From Bradyrhizobium sp. 1(2017) (GTDB lineage: Bacteria > Pseudomonadota > Alphaproteobacteria > Rhizobiales > Xanthobacteraceae), in NCBI RefSeq assembly GCF_011602485.2, contig NZ_CP050022.2, positions 3,864,001-3,928,000 of the forward strand: a stretch of 64,000 bases of DNA, in the 5' to 3' direction. Positions 1 to 9,500 of this stretch are shown here, piece by piece (the first letter of the stretch is position 1; every line of letters begins with the position of its first letter). The translations under genes were made by a program, and so were the position numbers. Under the pieces are notes generated by a model. It was not told the DNA's origin and searched no databases. It saw nothing but the letters and a program-made list of their open reading frames with translations.

Positions 1-373
1 TGTCGCCGGCGACATCGCCGAAAACATGCGCGTTGGTGTACAACGACTTGTCCTCGGTATCGATCGTGTCGTTGCCGCCCCTGGCGTCGTCGGTCATCGC
101 CTGGGCATCGCCGACCACGAGGGCGGTGTTCCAACCGTAATTGAAATTGACCGTCAGCGTGTCGTTGCCGCCGTGGGATTGGCCATGCAGCGTCGTGTTG
201 TCGTCGCCGAAGATCGTGACCTCTGCTTCAGGCTGGCTGAGAGTTGCCGTCACGGTGTCGTTGCCGCCCCAGGCGTCCGTGGTGGTCGGGAAGTTCGGAT
301 CTCCGGTGATGGTTTCGATTTGACCAAACTGGTCGAGCAGGACGTCGATGGTGTCGTTGGGCAGATGTTGCAT
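1..373 (-). CDS. GGND-repeat (RTX-like) protein, N-terminal part
   Basis: This reading frame runs off the left edge; only the first 124 codons are present. The protein begins MQHLPND and is a close paralogue of the next gene: the same opening, the same GGNDT motifs roughly every 32 residues and the same Gly-Asp turns. Repeats of this kind resemble calcium-binding, type I-secreted RTX proteins, but the period is much longer than the classic nonapeptide. A GGGAG ribosome-binding site lies just before the ATG, as in the paralogue. The substrate, partner and secretion route cannot be seen; calcium binding is inference. Confidence 0.75.
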   Translation of the reverse strand, partial: MQHLPNDTIDVLLDQFGQIETITGDPNFPTTTDAWGGNDTVTATLSQPEAEVTIFGDDNTTLHGQSHGGNDTLTVNFNYGWNTALVVGDAQAMTDDARGGNDTIDTEDKSLYTNAHVFGDVAGD

Positions 374-468
374 GGCGTAACTCCCATTTCATTGTCGGAG
401 GCGGGCCGCACGCCGGCAAAATGCGCGACGTGCTGCGACCACGCTTCACGAAGGCGAATCCAGTTTCC

Positions 469-1671
469 TCAGATGATGAAGTCGGTCGGATGCAGGCTCG
501 CGGCGTGAACCCCGTCCAGCGTGATGGAATCGTTGGCGGACAGGTGGATCACGGCGTCGCCGGCGGTGTTGTCGCTGATCAGTTTCGACAGCGCGGTCCA
601 GTCGGTAAAGCCGTAGTTCTGCACGTCGATCAAATCGTGCTCCGCCGCGGTGCTGCCGACGGCCTCGTTGCCCTGATCGAAGTCGTTGATCACGTCGTTG
701 CCGGAACCGGTGTTGAAGACGAAGAGGTCGTTGTTTGGTCCGCCCCACATCTGGTCGTTGCCGGCGCCGCCGTTCAGCGTATCCATGCCGCCGGTGATCG
801 AACCCGGTGATGCGGGTTCATAGGTCCGCGCATCGCCATACATGAAGTCCCGGCCGGCGCCGCCGTTGAGGATGTCGTTGCCGCCCTGAGCATGACCCGT
901 CATGTCCGGCGCGTCGCCGTACATCTGCGAGATCGCATCCGCATTCTGGCCGTCGATCTTGACGGTCAGGACATCGTCGCCGCCCTTGGTGAGATCCATC
1001 AGCGACGTCGACGAATCCCCCGACAGGGTTGCGCCGGATATCGGGCTGTCGCCGTCCAGGGTGGTGGTCAGATTGTCGTTGCCGCCCTGGGCAAGGCCGC
1101 GCAGGGCGCCGATGGCGTCGCCGCTGACAGCCGCCCCGCCGTCGATGGTGAGCACGCTCACATCGAGCGTGTCGTTGCCGCCGTGCGAGGTGTCGATCAT
1201 GGAACCGCCGGCATCGCCGGCGAACAGGTTGGAACCGCCGCGCCACCCGATCGAGCCGGTGATGTCGTCATTGCCGCCCTGCGCGTTGCCCGACATGTCG
1301 CCCGCGACGTCGCCGAAGGCCGAGACAGGGGTGTAGATCGTGCCATGGGCATCCGCGACGATGGTGTCATTGCCGCCCTTGGCGTCGTCGATCATCGCCT
1401 GGGTATCGCCCACCACGAGGGCGGAGTTCCAGCCGCCGCTGATGTCGGCGATGAGCGTGTCGTTTCCGCCTTGCGAGTGACCGAGCAACGTCGTGTGGTC
1501 GTCGCCGAAGATCGTGAGTTGGGTATGGAGTTCGGCGACGGTGGCCGTCACGGTGTCGTTGCCGCCGACGACGTCCTTGGCCGCGGGAAAGCCGGGGTCT
1601 CCGGACACGGTCTCGATTTGACCAAACTGGTCAAGGGTGACGTCGAAGGTGTCGTTCGGCAGATGCTGCAT
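469..1671 (-). CDS. GGND-repeat (RTX-like) calcium-binding type protein
   Basis: This 400-residue acidic protein has no signal peptide. About eight units of roughly 32 residues each contain GGND followed by a hydrophobic strand and a later GD turn. Near residues 270-310 the units shorten into canonical RTX-like GGAGxDxxxG motifs. The C-terminal 90 residues are repeat-free and end in hydrophobic residues, as in type I secretion signals. It sits directly upstream of a truncated paralogue, with 95 bp between them and similar leaders, so the pair is a tandem duplication. No transporter genes are nearby. Extracellular calcium-dependent folding is inferred from the family. Confidence 0.8.
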   Translation of the reverse strand: MQHLPNDTFDVTLDQFGQIETVSGDPGFPAAKDVVGGNDTVTATVAELHTQLTIFGDDHTTLLGHSQGGNDTLIADISGGWNSALVVGDTQAMIDDAKGGNDTIVADAHGTIYTPVSAFGDVAGDMSGNAQGGNDDITGSIGWRGGSNLFAGDAGGSMIDTSHGGNDTLDVSVLTIDGGAAVSGDAIGALRGLAQGGNDNLTTTLDGDSPISGATLSGDSSTSLMDLTKGGDDVLTVKIDGQNADAISQMYGDAPDMTGHAQGGNDILNGGAGRDFMYGDARTYEPASPGSITGGMDTLNGGAGNDQMWGGPNNDLFVFNTGSGNDVINDFDQGNEAVGSTAAEHDLIDVQNYGFTDWTALSKLISDNTAGDAVIHLSANDSITLDGVHAASLHPTDFII

Positions 1672-1940
1672 GACGGAACTCCCATTTCCATTGCCGGAAG
1701 CGGGGCTGAGGCCTGCAGAGTTTCTTGCAAGTCGCGTTGTTGACCACGCTTCACCGGCAGCAATCTACCTTGGGTAGATGGCAGAGATTTGTAGGAATTC
1801 GGGAGAGAGTTTGATCGCACGCATGGAACCGCGGCGGCGATCGCGAAGATCGCCACCGCAAGCTTGCGCGTTGCTTCAACGTTTAATGACCTGCTTGCAG
1901 CAGCAAGCTGGCATGCACAACGCGTAGCCGCCTTGCCGGC

Positions 1941-2993
1941 TCACCAATCCGGATCGACGTAATAGGGATCGGCCATATAGGGCGGCATCCACCGGCCTCG
2001 CGGCGGCGGCCTGGGCCGCCTGGGTTCGGCCGCCGGTATGCGCGGCCGGGCATGCGCAGCCGCATCGTTGCTCACCACGCTGCGCACGACGGGCTTGGGG
2101 GCTGCAGAGGCGGATGACGCCGATGACGCGCTCAGTTGCGTCTGCAGCGCCTGGACCTGCGCGGCGAGGCGCGCATTCTCCGCCGCATCCTTCTCCTGCG
2201 CCGCCTTGAGCTGCTGAATCGTGGCGGCCTGCTCGCGCAGGGTCTGCTCGTTGCTGCTCTTCAGTTGCTCGAGCTTGCCGCTGATGCTCGCAAGCTCGCT
2301 CGTGATGGCCTTGAGCGATTGCGCGAGCTCCGGCGATGCCGGCTCAGGCGCCGCGGCAGCGGCAGGCTTTGGCGCGCTGTCCGTGTCCTTGGCGGCTGGC
2401 GGTGCGGGCACAAGGCTCGGTTCATCCGCGGCAGCCAGTTGCACCGCCGGCGGCTGCGCTGGAGTTTCGACGGCGGACGACTGAGGTGGCGCGCTCGCAG
2501 GCGGCGGAGCCCATCGCGCCATGATCGACTTGCCGATCGATGTGGCCTCGTCGCCATATTGCGAAGCGACGGCGGCACCGAGCAAGCCGATCGCCAACAC
2601 GAGAATGAACAAGGCGCGCATCATGGCCCGGTCTCCCTTCAGGCCCTGGTCGCGAGGCTCGCGAGGCTTGGCATTCGAAATTTTGGCATTCTGAACCTTG
2701 ACGTCCGGCGCAGGCGTCTTGTCTCCGGATGTGGCGGCTGCCGTCGCAGCGGCGCTTGCGTGCGAGGTCCGCGGGGCTTCGCTGCTCCGTTCCATTCCGG
2801 AAACCAGCCGGTCCAGCCGCGCAAGGTCTTCCTCTGCGCTCTTGATCCGGTCATAGGCCCGCGTCAGCCCGCTATCGGCGCGCGCCGCATCAGGATTGGC
2901 GGCGTCAGGCTTGGCAGCATCCGGCTTGGACGTATCAGACTTGCCGGTATCCGGTTTGGGGTCGTTCGTGTCAGGCACCGATGCGCTCTCCAT
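1941..2993 (-). CDS. membrane-anchored coiled-coil protein of unknown function
   Basis: About 350 residues. The N-terminus is a low-complexity tract of repeated KPDA/KSD units, followed by a charged segment. One hydrophobic segment (MMRALFILVLAIGLLGAAVA, near residue 125) is the only membrane span. Beyond it are an Ala/Pro-rich stretch, a predicted coiled coil (QLKSSNEQTLREQAATIQQL) and an Arg/Pro-rich tail ending in DPYYVDPDW. The first ATG is at 2993; a TTG five codons upstream (3008) is in frame, and neither has a clear ribosome-binding site. I do not recognise a named domain. The topology suggests a cytoplasmic N-terminus and a periplasmic coiled coil. Confidence 0.75.
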   Translation of the reverse strand: MESASVPDTNDPKPDTGKSDTSKPDAAKPDAANPDAARADSGLTRAYDRIKSAEEDLARLDRLVSGMERSSEAPRTSHASAAATAAATSGDKTPAPDVKVQNAKISNAKPREPRDQGLKGDRAMMRALFILVLAIGLLGAAVASQYGDEATSIGKSIMARWAPPPASAPPQSSAVETPAQPPAVQLAAADEPSLVPAPPAAKDTDSAPKPAAAAAPEPASPELAQSLKAITSELASISGKLEQLKSSNEQTLREQAATIQQLKAAQEKDAAENARLAAQVQALQTQLSASSASSASAAPKPVVRSVVSNDAAAHARPRIPAAEPRRPRPPPRGRWMPPYMADPYYVDPDW

Positions 2994-3171
2994 CCGGTCG
3001 GGCTTCAATGGGAGGCAGTCCGATCTTGGAAAGGATAGGTCTCGCCGCTGTCTGACACAACGCGTGTGGCGAGGAAAAATTATGGCGGGCTCGGAAGCGG
3101 GGCGGAGTGAGGCCGCTAGCGCGCGGGTAGGTTCGGTTAGCTCCGTGGCTGCGCAAAGCGCAGTGAGTAAG

Positions 3172-3229
3172 AGGCCCGAGCGAAGCCCATCAACGCCGAT
3201 GCTCGAATGATGGGCTTCGCGAGGGGCCT
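3172..3229. repeat. long intergenic inverted repeat
   Basis: Arms at 3172-3192 and 3208-3229 are almost perfectly complementary over 21 bp around a 15-base loop; the core arm reads GCGAAGCCCATCA. It lies between the coiled-coil protein and the phasin gene, 46 bp beyond the phasin stop codon. It has no T-run and looks more like a dispersed palindromic element than a terminator. A second, smaller palindrome (CCGGCGCctgcGGCGCCGG type) follows at 3242-3260. Confidence 0.6.
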
Positions 3230-3275
3230 ACCTATGGACATCCGGCGCCTGCGGCGCCGGAACAGGCAACTGCCG

Positions 3276-3875
3276 CTAGTGACGTGTTGCGCGGATTTCG
3301 AGCGTCGTCTGGGTGAGCCTGGCCACGAACCCCTCAAGATGCATGACCCGTTGTCTGGTCAATTGTTCATGCAACGCGGCGATCTTCTGGGATTCGGCGA
3401 CGAACGATTCGCACGCCTGTTTCGCGTACTCCATCTGAAGCTCAAAGGCCTCGACGGGTGAGCGCGCCGTCGCGAGCTTTCCCAGGAAGGTCCAGGCACG
3501 CTCAACCGACGTCCCGATGTAGTCGCCATAGGCATCGGCAATCGCCCGCGTGCTGGCCTGGGAAGGTTCCGCCGCCGCGACCGGCGCGCTTGCAGCGATC
3601 TCGACCCCGGAAGCCGCGCCCGGCAAGGCTGCAGCCGAAGGTGCCTGCGCACTGATCGCTGGGCTCGTCTCTTGCCTTGTTTTTTGCTCGGTCTCATGCC
3701 TGTTCTGTTGGCTGATCTCTTGGCTGATCCCTTGGCTGACGTCCGCCGAGGCATCCGGCAATTGATGCGCTGCGCCTGCGCGTTTCTCGCTGGCTGCGGT
3801 CCGTTGCCCGGCCTTCTTCTTGCCGCCGCGCCGACCTGATTTTCCCGTTGGCTTATTTTCTCCCGCACTCAACAT
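3276..3875 (-). CDS. phasin family protein
   Basis: The C-terminal 110 residues match the phasin family: a helical stretch with SVERAWTFLGKLATARSPVE, then FELQMEYAKQACESFVAESQ. Phasins coat polyhydroxyalkanoate granules or act as related helical scaffolds. The N-terminal half is Lys/Arg-rich (KSGRRGGKKKAGQ) and then Gln/Ala-rich low complexity, which is longer than a minimal phasin. I chose the ATG at 3875 because AGGAG lies 9 bases upstream; an in-frame ATG at 3968 would add 31 residues but lacks a ribosome-binding site. No PHA synthase is nearby. The basic N-terminus could bind nucleic acid (inference). Confidence 0.75.
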   Translation of the reverse strand: MLSAGENKPTGKSGRRGGKKKAGQRTAASEKRAGAAHQLPDASADVSQGISQEISQQNRHETEQKTRQETSPAISAQAPSAAALPGAASGVEIAASAPVAAAEPSQASTRAIADAYGDYIGTSVERAWTFLGKLATARSPVEAFELQMEYAKQACESFVAESQKIAALHEQLTRQRVMHLEGFVARLTQTTLEIRATRH

Positions 3876-4111
3876 TGCAAATGGCTCCTGAATATCGCTG
3901 AAGCCGCGAGCCTCCGTCGCGTTTGCGCTGAAATCGCGCTTGCGGGTTGTCGCTTGCGTGGCGGCCATGTGGTGAGATTTTGCCGGGCATCGGCAAGGCG
4001 TAATTCGCAGGTGATGGCCTGGACTACTTCGCGGAGCCTGTCATCGCGCCGCGCTCCGCGCGGGCCCGGTGGCTCGCAATAACGGGCGTCCTGGTCCTCG
4101 CGCGTTCGTCG

Positions 4112-4285
4112 TCACCGGAACAGGGCGACATAGATCACGTACAGCCAGCCCAAGATGCCGTGGATGATCGCCCACAGGATCGAATGATTGTTGGTGTAGG
4201 AGATTGCGATGGCGAGTGCGGAGCCAAAACCCACGCCGTATTTCGCACCCTCGACCCGAACCCCGTAGTAGCGATTGCCGTTCAT
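4112..4285 (-). CDS. small membrane protein
   Basis: A 57-residue protein beginning MNGNRYYGVRVEGAKYGVGF. The second half is hydrophobic (about residues 18-56) and could form one long or two short membrane helices, ending VIYVALFR. GGAAGGACC lies just upstream of the ATG, which favours this start over longer in-frame extensions towards 4546. Similar tiny proteins occur in rhizobia without a known function. No partner is evident. Confidence 0.65.
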   Translation of the reverse strand: MNGNRYYGVRVEGAKYGVGFGSALAIAISYTNNHSILWAIIHGILGWLYVIYVALFR

Positions 4286-4646
4286 GGCGGTCCTTCCCGC
4301 GGGCCACGCTTGCTCATCATGCCTTATAAAGCTCTTCCGGCAATTGTGAAATGACACACAGACGGCAGCGCTCGGGTCTGCGCCTCGCTGGCGTTTCAAC
4401 TTGTCGCCCCGCGGACGTTTCATGCCGCGCAGCGGTTTCGCGCGCGCTGGGTTGCCAGAAGAGACGCAAGACAAGCTGCGAGGCAAGCACGCCGCAACCC
4501 GACTATTCCGCTTTAGATCGCAACCGGTGTGCGAGCTTGAGCCCATGGAGCAAGACCTCGCGGACCGAACGCGCGCGGCTGCGAGGTTAACACATTGGTC
4601 ATGTCTTTGCGGTCATTTTCACGACCTCAGTCAGCAAAGAGGCACC

Positions 4647-4913
4647 ATGTCCGACATCACCATTCCCGGCGGCAAGATCCGTTCCTTCGTCGAGCGGATC
4701 GAGAACCTCGACAGCGAAATGCAGGAGTTGAGCGAACAGAAGAAGGAAGTCTTCGCGGAAGCCAAGGGCGAGGGCTTCGACGTGAAGATCCTCAAGGAAA
4801 TCATCAAGCTGCGCAAGGAAGACAAGAACGAGCGCGACGAGCGCGAAAGCCTGCTCGACCTCTACATGCGCGCGATGGAGACGGCCTCGCCGGAACAGGC
4901 GAAGGCGGCGTGA
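4647..4913 (+). CDS. gapR: GapR / DUF2312 family nucleoid-associated protein
   Basis: An 88-residue protein beginning MSDITIPGGKIRSFVERIEN. The core motif KEVFAEAKGEGFDVKILKEI, followed by IKLRKEDKNERDERE and a C-terminal LLDLYMRAME helix, is diagnostic of DUF2312. Caulobacter GapR of this family binds overtwisted, AT-rich DNA ahead of replication forks and supports topoisomerases. The start is set by AAAGAGGC before the ATG; longer in-frame upstream sequence is not needed. It is transcribed alone, towards a strong hairpin at 4934-4966, with the ParB-like gene converging from the other side. Confidence 0.9.
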   Translation: MSDITIPGGKIRSFVERIENLDSEMQELSEQKKEVFAEAKGEGFDVKILKEIIKLRKEDKNERDERESLLDLYMRAMETASPEQAKAA

Positions 4914-4933
4914 GACGATCGCGACAATGCAAA

Positions 4934-4966
4934 GGAGCGATAGCCGCGGCGTGCGGCTATCGCTCC
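4934..4966. terminator. strong hairpin between convergent gapR and ParB-like gene
   Basis: A perfect 14-bp stem (GGAGCGATAGCCGC / GCGGCTATCGCTCC) with a 5-base loop starts 20 bp after the gapR stop codon and lies beyond the end of the ParB-like gene on the other strand. It has no clear T-run on either side, so it could be a terminator that needs help, an RNA-stabilising 3' structure or a shared bidirectional element. Confidence 0.6.
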
Positions 4967-5033
4967 CGCAAGACGATGACGAGTTGATCGACTTTGTGAT
5001 GCGTTTGGTTCGATCTCGCTGCAATCCCGGCCA

Positions 5034-5549
5034 TCAATAGCGGCCGCCGCTGCCCTTTTGCTGCGTGATCCAGGCCGACAATGATTTCGGCGCCGCTTTC
5101 GCAGTCCGGCCCGGTGATGCCTTCGAATTGTCGCGGGCGCCTTTCGCCAGACGGGTGCGCGGCGCTTCCGTTGCGCCAGCGCCCCTCAAGGCAGCCGTCG
5201 ATGCTTCTGCGGCTTCTTTCTCAAGTCGCAACTGTTTCAATCGCGCCATCTTGAGGCGCTCTGCCTCGACTTCGGGTCGTTCGGACAACAGCGGCTTGTG
5301 TTGAGCAAGTTCGGCCGCGACCAGCACACCGACAATGGTTGTCTCGCCGAGCGCCTTGCAGGCCTCTAACCGATGCAGTCCCTCGACCAGAACCAGGCGG
5401 TCTCCGTCGAGCCGAACGGAAATGGGCTCCTGTTGTCCGATCTCCATAATACTTTCCGCGACCTCCGCGACGGTCTCGGGCTTGATGGCTTTCTTCTGCT
5501 TCGTGGGAACGAAGATCTTCTCGATCGGGAGGCTTTCCGGTTTGGGCAT
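5034..5549 (-). CDS. ParB/Srx-fold nuclease-like domain protein
   Basis: 171 residues. Residues 6-85 form a ParB N-terminal-like domain: the PIEKIFVPTKQKKAIKPETV opening, SIMEIGQQEPISVR and the signature LVEGLHRLEACKALGE, where ParB proteins bind nucleotide or catalyse sulfiredoxin-like chemistry. The remainder is a helical, Lys/Glu-rich segment and a basic Ala/Ser tail. There is no HTH domain, so this is not the chromosomal partitioning ParB. Stand-alone proteins like this occur near mobile or regulatory genes. The cellular role is unknown. Confidence 0.8.
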   Translation of the reverse strand: MPKPESLPIEKIFVPTKQKKAIKPETVAEVAESIMEIGQQEPISVRLDGDRLVLVEGLHRLEACKALGETTIVGVLVAAELAQHKPLLSERPEVEAERLKMARLKQLRLEKEAAEASTAALRGAGATEAPRTRLAKGARDNSKASPGRTAKAAPKSLSAWITQQKGSGGRY

Positions 5550-5809
5550 AACTCAACTCCGCTTCTACCGGGCCCGTCGGAACCCATGCCGGTGGTGATT
5601 GGAGTTTAGGAGGGAAGGGGGCGACCGCAAAGGGAATTTCGGCAGCAGGATATTGAGGAGCATCGAAGTCGGAACCAAGATGCGATTACGGCAATGCACT
5701 AAACGCCCACCAAATGCGAACCGAAGCCGCAGATCGGCAGGACGGAGCGAGCGAATTTAGTGCGCTGTCACCGCAATCTGTAGTTTCATCTTCCTGTCGA
5801 TTGCAAACC

Positions 5810-6502
5810 TCAAAGGTCTTCGGGATGGGTATACGACCACTTCTCGAACTTTAACTTCCCATCTTCCCAAAACCTGTAGAGACAGGCTTCCCAGAGCACA
5901 AAAACGCGTTTGAATCTGGTCTTGGCGGGCGCTGTGTGATCGCGAAGAATGGGCAAGCCCTCTTCCACGAAGGCACCGTAGCAACCGAGGTTAACGTAGA
6001 TCGCCAAGTTAATCTCTGGTGAGTAGTTCTTTTCCAGCTTCTTCGCGACCACTCGATCAATCGCTGCTGGAATTGCCTCAAATCGCTCACGCCAGCTCTC
6101 GACCGGATCCGGCCGAGGAATCAGGTCATCCGGTTCGTCGCCACGCCGCCGACCGTCCATGTCTGCCTCGGTGGCTTCGAATTGCTCAATCCTTTCGTCA
6201 GTCTGAATCTCGAAATCGGGGCGGTCAGACGAGATCAGTCGAACCAGGTCGGACGACAGCGCAGATGCGAGCCGGCTCGCAATCCAGGCGTCACGTAAGA
6301 AGGCGAGGCCGCCTTGGCCGAAAAATATCTTTCGGGGAATGGTTTGAGTTATCTGATCGATACGAGCGCGGAATACGTCCGGCTGAGTCCATTCCGAAAG
6401 GTCGTTTTTCCAAGCGTTGAGAGTGTCTTTAGGAACACGAGTGAGAGGTGAGATCTCCCTTCTCTCCGAGATTGCAAGCTGGACGCTGTTGCTCAAGTGC
6501 AC
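5810..6502 (-). CDS. uncharacterised protein, lower-GC orphan
   Basis: About 230 residues, soluble and charged, with several Trp (AWKNDLSEWTQ, ESWRERF, FEKWSYTHPEDL). I recognise no family. The frame continues upstream to a TTG at 6532, but that would place the start inside the nrdJ terminator stem, so the GTG at 6502 is preferred; the true N-terminus may be lost. The 3' half is visibly AT-richer than the neighbours, and codons such as AAA, TTT and ATA are frequent. This suggests recent acquisition or a fragment of a larger gene. Confidence 0.55.
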   Translation of the reverse strand: MHLSNSVQLAISERREISPLTRVPKDTLNAWKNDLSEWTQPDVFRARIDQITQTIPRKIFFGQGGLAFLRDAWIASRLASALSSDLVRLISSDRPDFEIQTDERIEQFEATEADMDGRRRGDEPDDLIPRPDPVESWRERFEAIPAAIDRVVAKKLEKNYSPEINLAIYVNLGCYGAFVEEGLPILRDHTAPAKTRFKRVFVLWEACLYRFWEDGKLKFEKWSYTHPEDL

Positions 6503-6514
6503 TGGCCCCGCGTT

Positions 6515-6544
6515 AAGAAAAAGGCCGCTCAACGGAGCGGCCTT
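6515..6544 (-). terminator. Rho-independent terminator of nrdJ
   Basis: A 10-bp perfect stem (AAGGCCGCTC / GAGCGGCCTT) with a 4-base loop is followed, on the minus strand, by a T-rich run (CCTTTTTCTTAA). It lies 36 bp after the nrdJ stop codon and is the best terminator signal in the window. Confidence 0.85.
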
Positions 6545-6579
6545 CCCACGTCATCGCTAGTTTAGTCGGTTCTAGATAG

Positions 6580-9500
6580 TCACGAACACCCCGTCGTGCT
6601 GCCGCAAGTATCGCACTTCATACAGGTCCCATTCCGCACCAACGTGAAGTTGCCGCACTCCGAGCACATCTCGCCCTCGTAGCCCTTGGCCTTGGCTTCC
6701 GCGCGGCGCTCGGCCTTGGTGGGGGCGGCGGTTGCGGCGCTGCCGGCCTTGCTCCACTGGAGCTGCTCGAGCTTCTCCGTGGGGGAGAGGTCGTGGCTGG
6801 CTTCCTGCTTCAGGGCGACGGCGCCTTCGATGGCATCGCCGGCGCGGGCACTCGTGCCGTGCGCGGCGAGGGCCGTGACCTTGCTGCCGCCTGATGGCGC
6901 GCCGTCGTTGCCTTGCGAGACCGCGGCCGAGCCGCCGCGCATCACGACGAGGTTGTCCGTGCGCGAGCGGGTGAGGCCGCGCGAGACCAGCCTGGTCGCG
7001 TGGTGGCCGCCGTCCTCGTCCGGCTCCCTGCCTTCCTCGACGCCCTTGCCGAGCGCGTCGAAGCCGGTCTCGTTGGGATCGACATGGGCGAGGTCGAAGC
7101 GCGACATGTAGCTCACCGCCAGCTCGCGGAAGACGTAGTCGAGGATCGAGGTCGCGTACTTGATGCTGTCGTTGCCCTGCACGGGGCCCGCCGGCTCGAA
7201 GCGGGTGAAGGTGAAGGCGTCGACATATTCGTCCAGCGGCACGCCGTATTGCAGGCCCAGCGACACCGCGATGGCGAAGTTGTTGATGAAGGAGCGGAGC
7301 GCCGCGCCTTCTTTGTGCATGTCGATGAAGATCTCGCCGAGACGGCCGTCGTCGTATTCGCCGGTCCGGAGATAGACCTTGTGGCCGCCGACGACCGCCT
7401 TCTGGGTGTAGCCCTTGCGGCGATCCGGCATCTTCTCGCGCTCGCGCATCACGATGATGCGCTCGACCAGCTTCTCGACGATCTTCTCCGAGACCTGGGC
7501 GGTGCGCGCCGCCATCGGCTTCTCGTAGAGATGGTCGACCGCGTCGTCCTCGTCCTCATCGTCGCTGATGAGCTGCGAGTTGAGCGGCTGGGAGAGCTTG
7601 GAGCCGTCGCGATAGAGCGCGTTGGCCTTCAGGGCAAGCTTCCACGACAGCATGTAGGCGGACTTGCAGTCCTCCACCGTGGCGTCGTTCGGCATGTTGA
7701 TGGTCTTGGAGATCGCGCCCGAGATGAAGGGCTGCGCCGCCGCCATCATGCGGATGTGGCTCTCGACCGACAGATAGCGCTTGCCGATCTTGCCGCAGGG
7801 ATTGGCGCAGTCGAACACCGGATAGTGCTCGGCCTTGAGGTGCGGGGCACCTTCCACCGTCATCGCGCCGCAGATGTGGACGTTGGCCGCCTCGATCTCG
7901 CGCCGGGTGAAGCCGACGGCCTGGAGCAGGTCGAAGCCGGGGGCCGCGATCGCCTCGGCGCCGATGCCGAGCTGGTCGCGGATGAAGTCCTCGCCGAAGG
8001 TCCACTTGTTGAAGGCGAACTTGATGTCGAAGGCGGTCGGCAGGGCCTTCTCGACCTTGGCGATCGCTTCATCGGTGAAGCCCTTGGCCTTGAGGGTCGA
8101 GGCGTTGATGCCGGGCGCGTTGGAGAGCGAGCCGTGGCCGACGGCATAGGCCTCGATCTCCGCGATCTCGCTCTCGCGATAGCCGAGCGCGCGCAGCGCC
8201 GCGGGGACCGCGCGGTTGATGATCTTGAAGTAGCCGCCGCCGGCGAGCTTCTTGAACTTCACCAGCGCGAAGTCGGGCTCGATGCCGGTGGTGTCGCAAT
8301 CCATGACGAGGCCGATCGTGCCGGTCGGCGCGATCACCGTTGTCTGGGCGTTGCGATAGCCGTGCTGCTCGCCGAGCTCGAGTGCCGCATCCCAGGCTGC
8401 CTGCGCGTGGCTGACGAGGTCTCCTTGCGGGCACGACACGAGGTCCATCGGCACCGGGTTGACGGAGAGCGCCTCGTAACCGGAGGTCTCGCCATGCGCG
8501 GCGCGGCGGTGGTTGCGGATGACGCGCAGCATGTGCGCGGCGTTCTTCTTGTAGCCGGGGAAGGTGCCGAGCTCGGCCGCGATCTCGGCCGAGGTCTTGT
8601 AGGTGATGCCGGTCATCACTGATGTCAGCGCGCCGCAGAGCGCGCGGCCTTCCTTGCTGTCATAGGGCAGGCCCATGGTCATCAGCAGGCCGCCGATATT
8701 GGCGTAGCCGAGGCCGAGCGTGCGGAATTCGTAGGAGAGCTCGGCGATCGCCTTGGACGGGAACTGCGCCATCATCACGGAGATTTCGAGCACGAGGGTC
8801 CAGAGCCGGCAGAGATGCTCATAGCCTTCGACGTCGAACAGCTTGGTCGTGGTATTGTAGAACGTCAGCAAATTGGCGGAGGCGAGATTGCACGCCGTGT
8901 CGTCCAGGAACATGTATTCCGAGCACGGATTGGACGCGCGGATGTCGCCGGACGCCTTGCAGGTGTGCCAGTCGTTCATCGTGGTGTTGAAGTGCAGGCC
9001 CGGGTCGGCCGAGGCCCAGGCGGCGTAGCCGATCTTTTCCCAGAGGTCGCGCGCCTTCAGCGTCTTCGTCACCTTCTTGGAGGTGCGGGCGTTCAGGTTC
9101 CAGTCGCCGTCCGTTTCGACCGCACGGAGGAAGTCGTCCTTCAGCGAGACCGAGTTGTTGGAGTTCTGCCCGGAGACCGTGAGATAGGCTTCGCTATCCC
9201 AATCGGTGTCGTAGGTGTCGAACTGGATGTCCTTGTAGCCCTGCTTGGCGAACTGAATGACGCGCTTGATGTAGTTGTCGGGCACGAGCGAGCGGCGCGC
9301 GAGCTTGATCTCGCGGCGGAGCGCCGGGTTCTTCTCGGGGTCGAAGCAGTCGTCGCCCGAGCCTTCGCAGTTGACGCAGGCCTTCAGCACCAGCTTGAGG
9401 TGCTTCTGGTTGATCTTGGAGCCCGTGACGAGGGCGGCGACCTTCTGCTCCTCCTTCACCTTCCAGTCGATATAGGTCTCGATGTCGGGGTGATCGACGT

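Noticed and set aside
4286..4646. Possible gene in the 361-bp gap before gapR
   Set aside because: Frames on both strands lack a ribosome-binding site and plausible composition; the gap holds only promoter space for the two divergent genes.
6913..8622. A 569-codon open frame antisense to nrdJ
   Set aside because: Shadow of strongly biased nrdJ codons with no recognisable domain.
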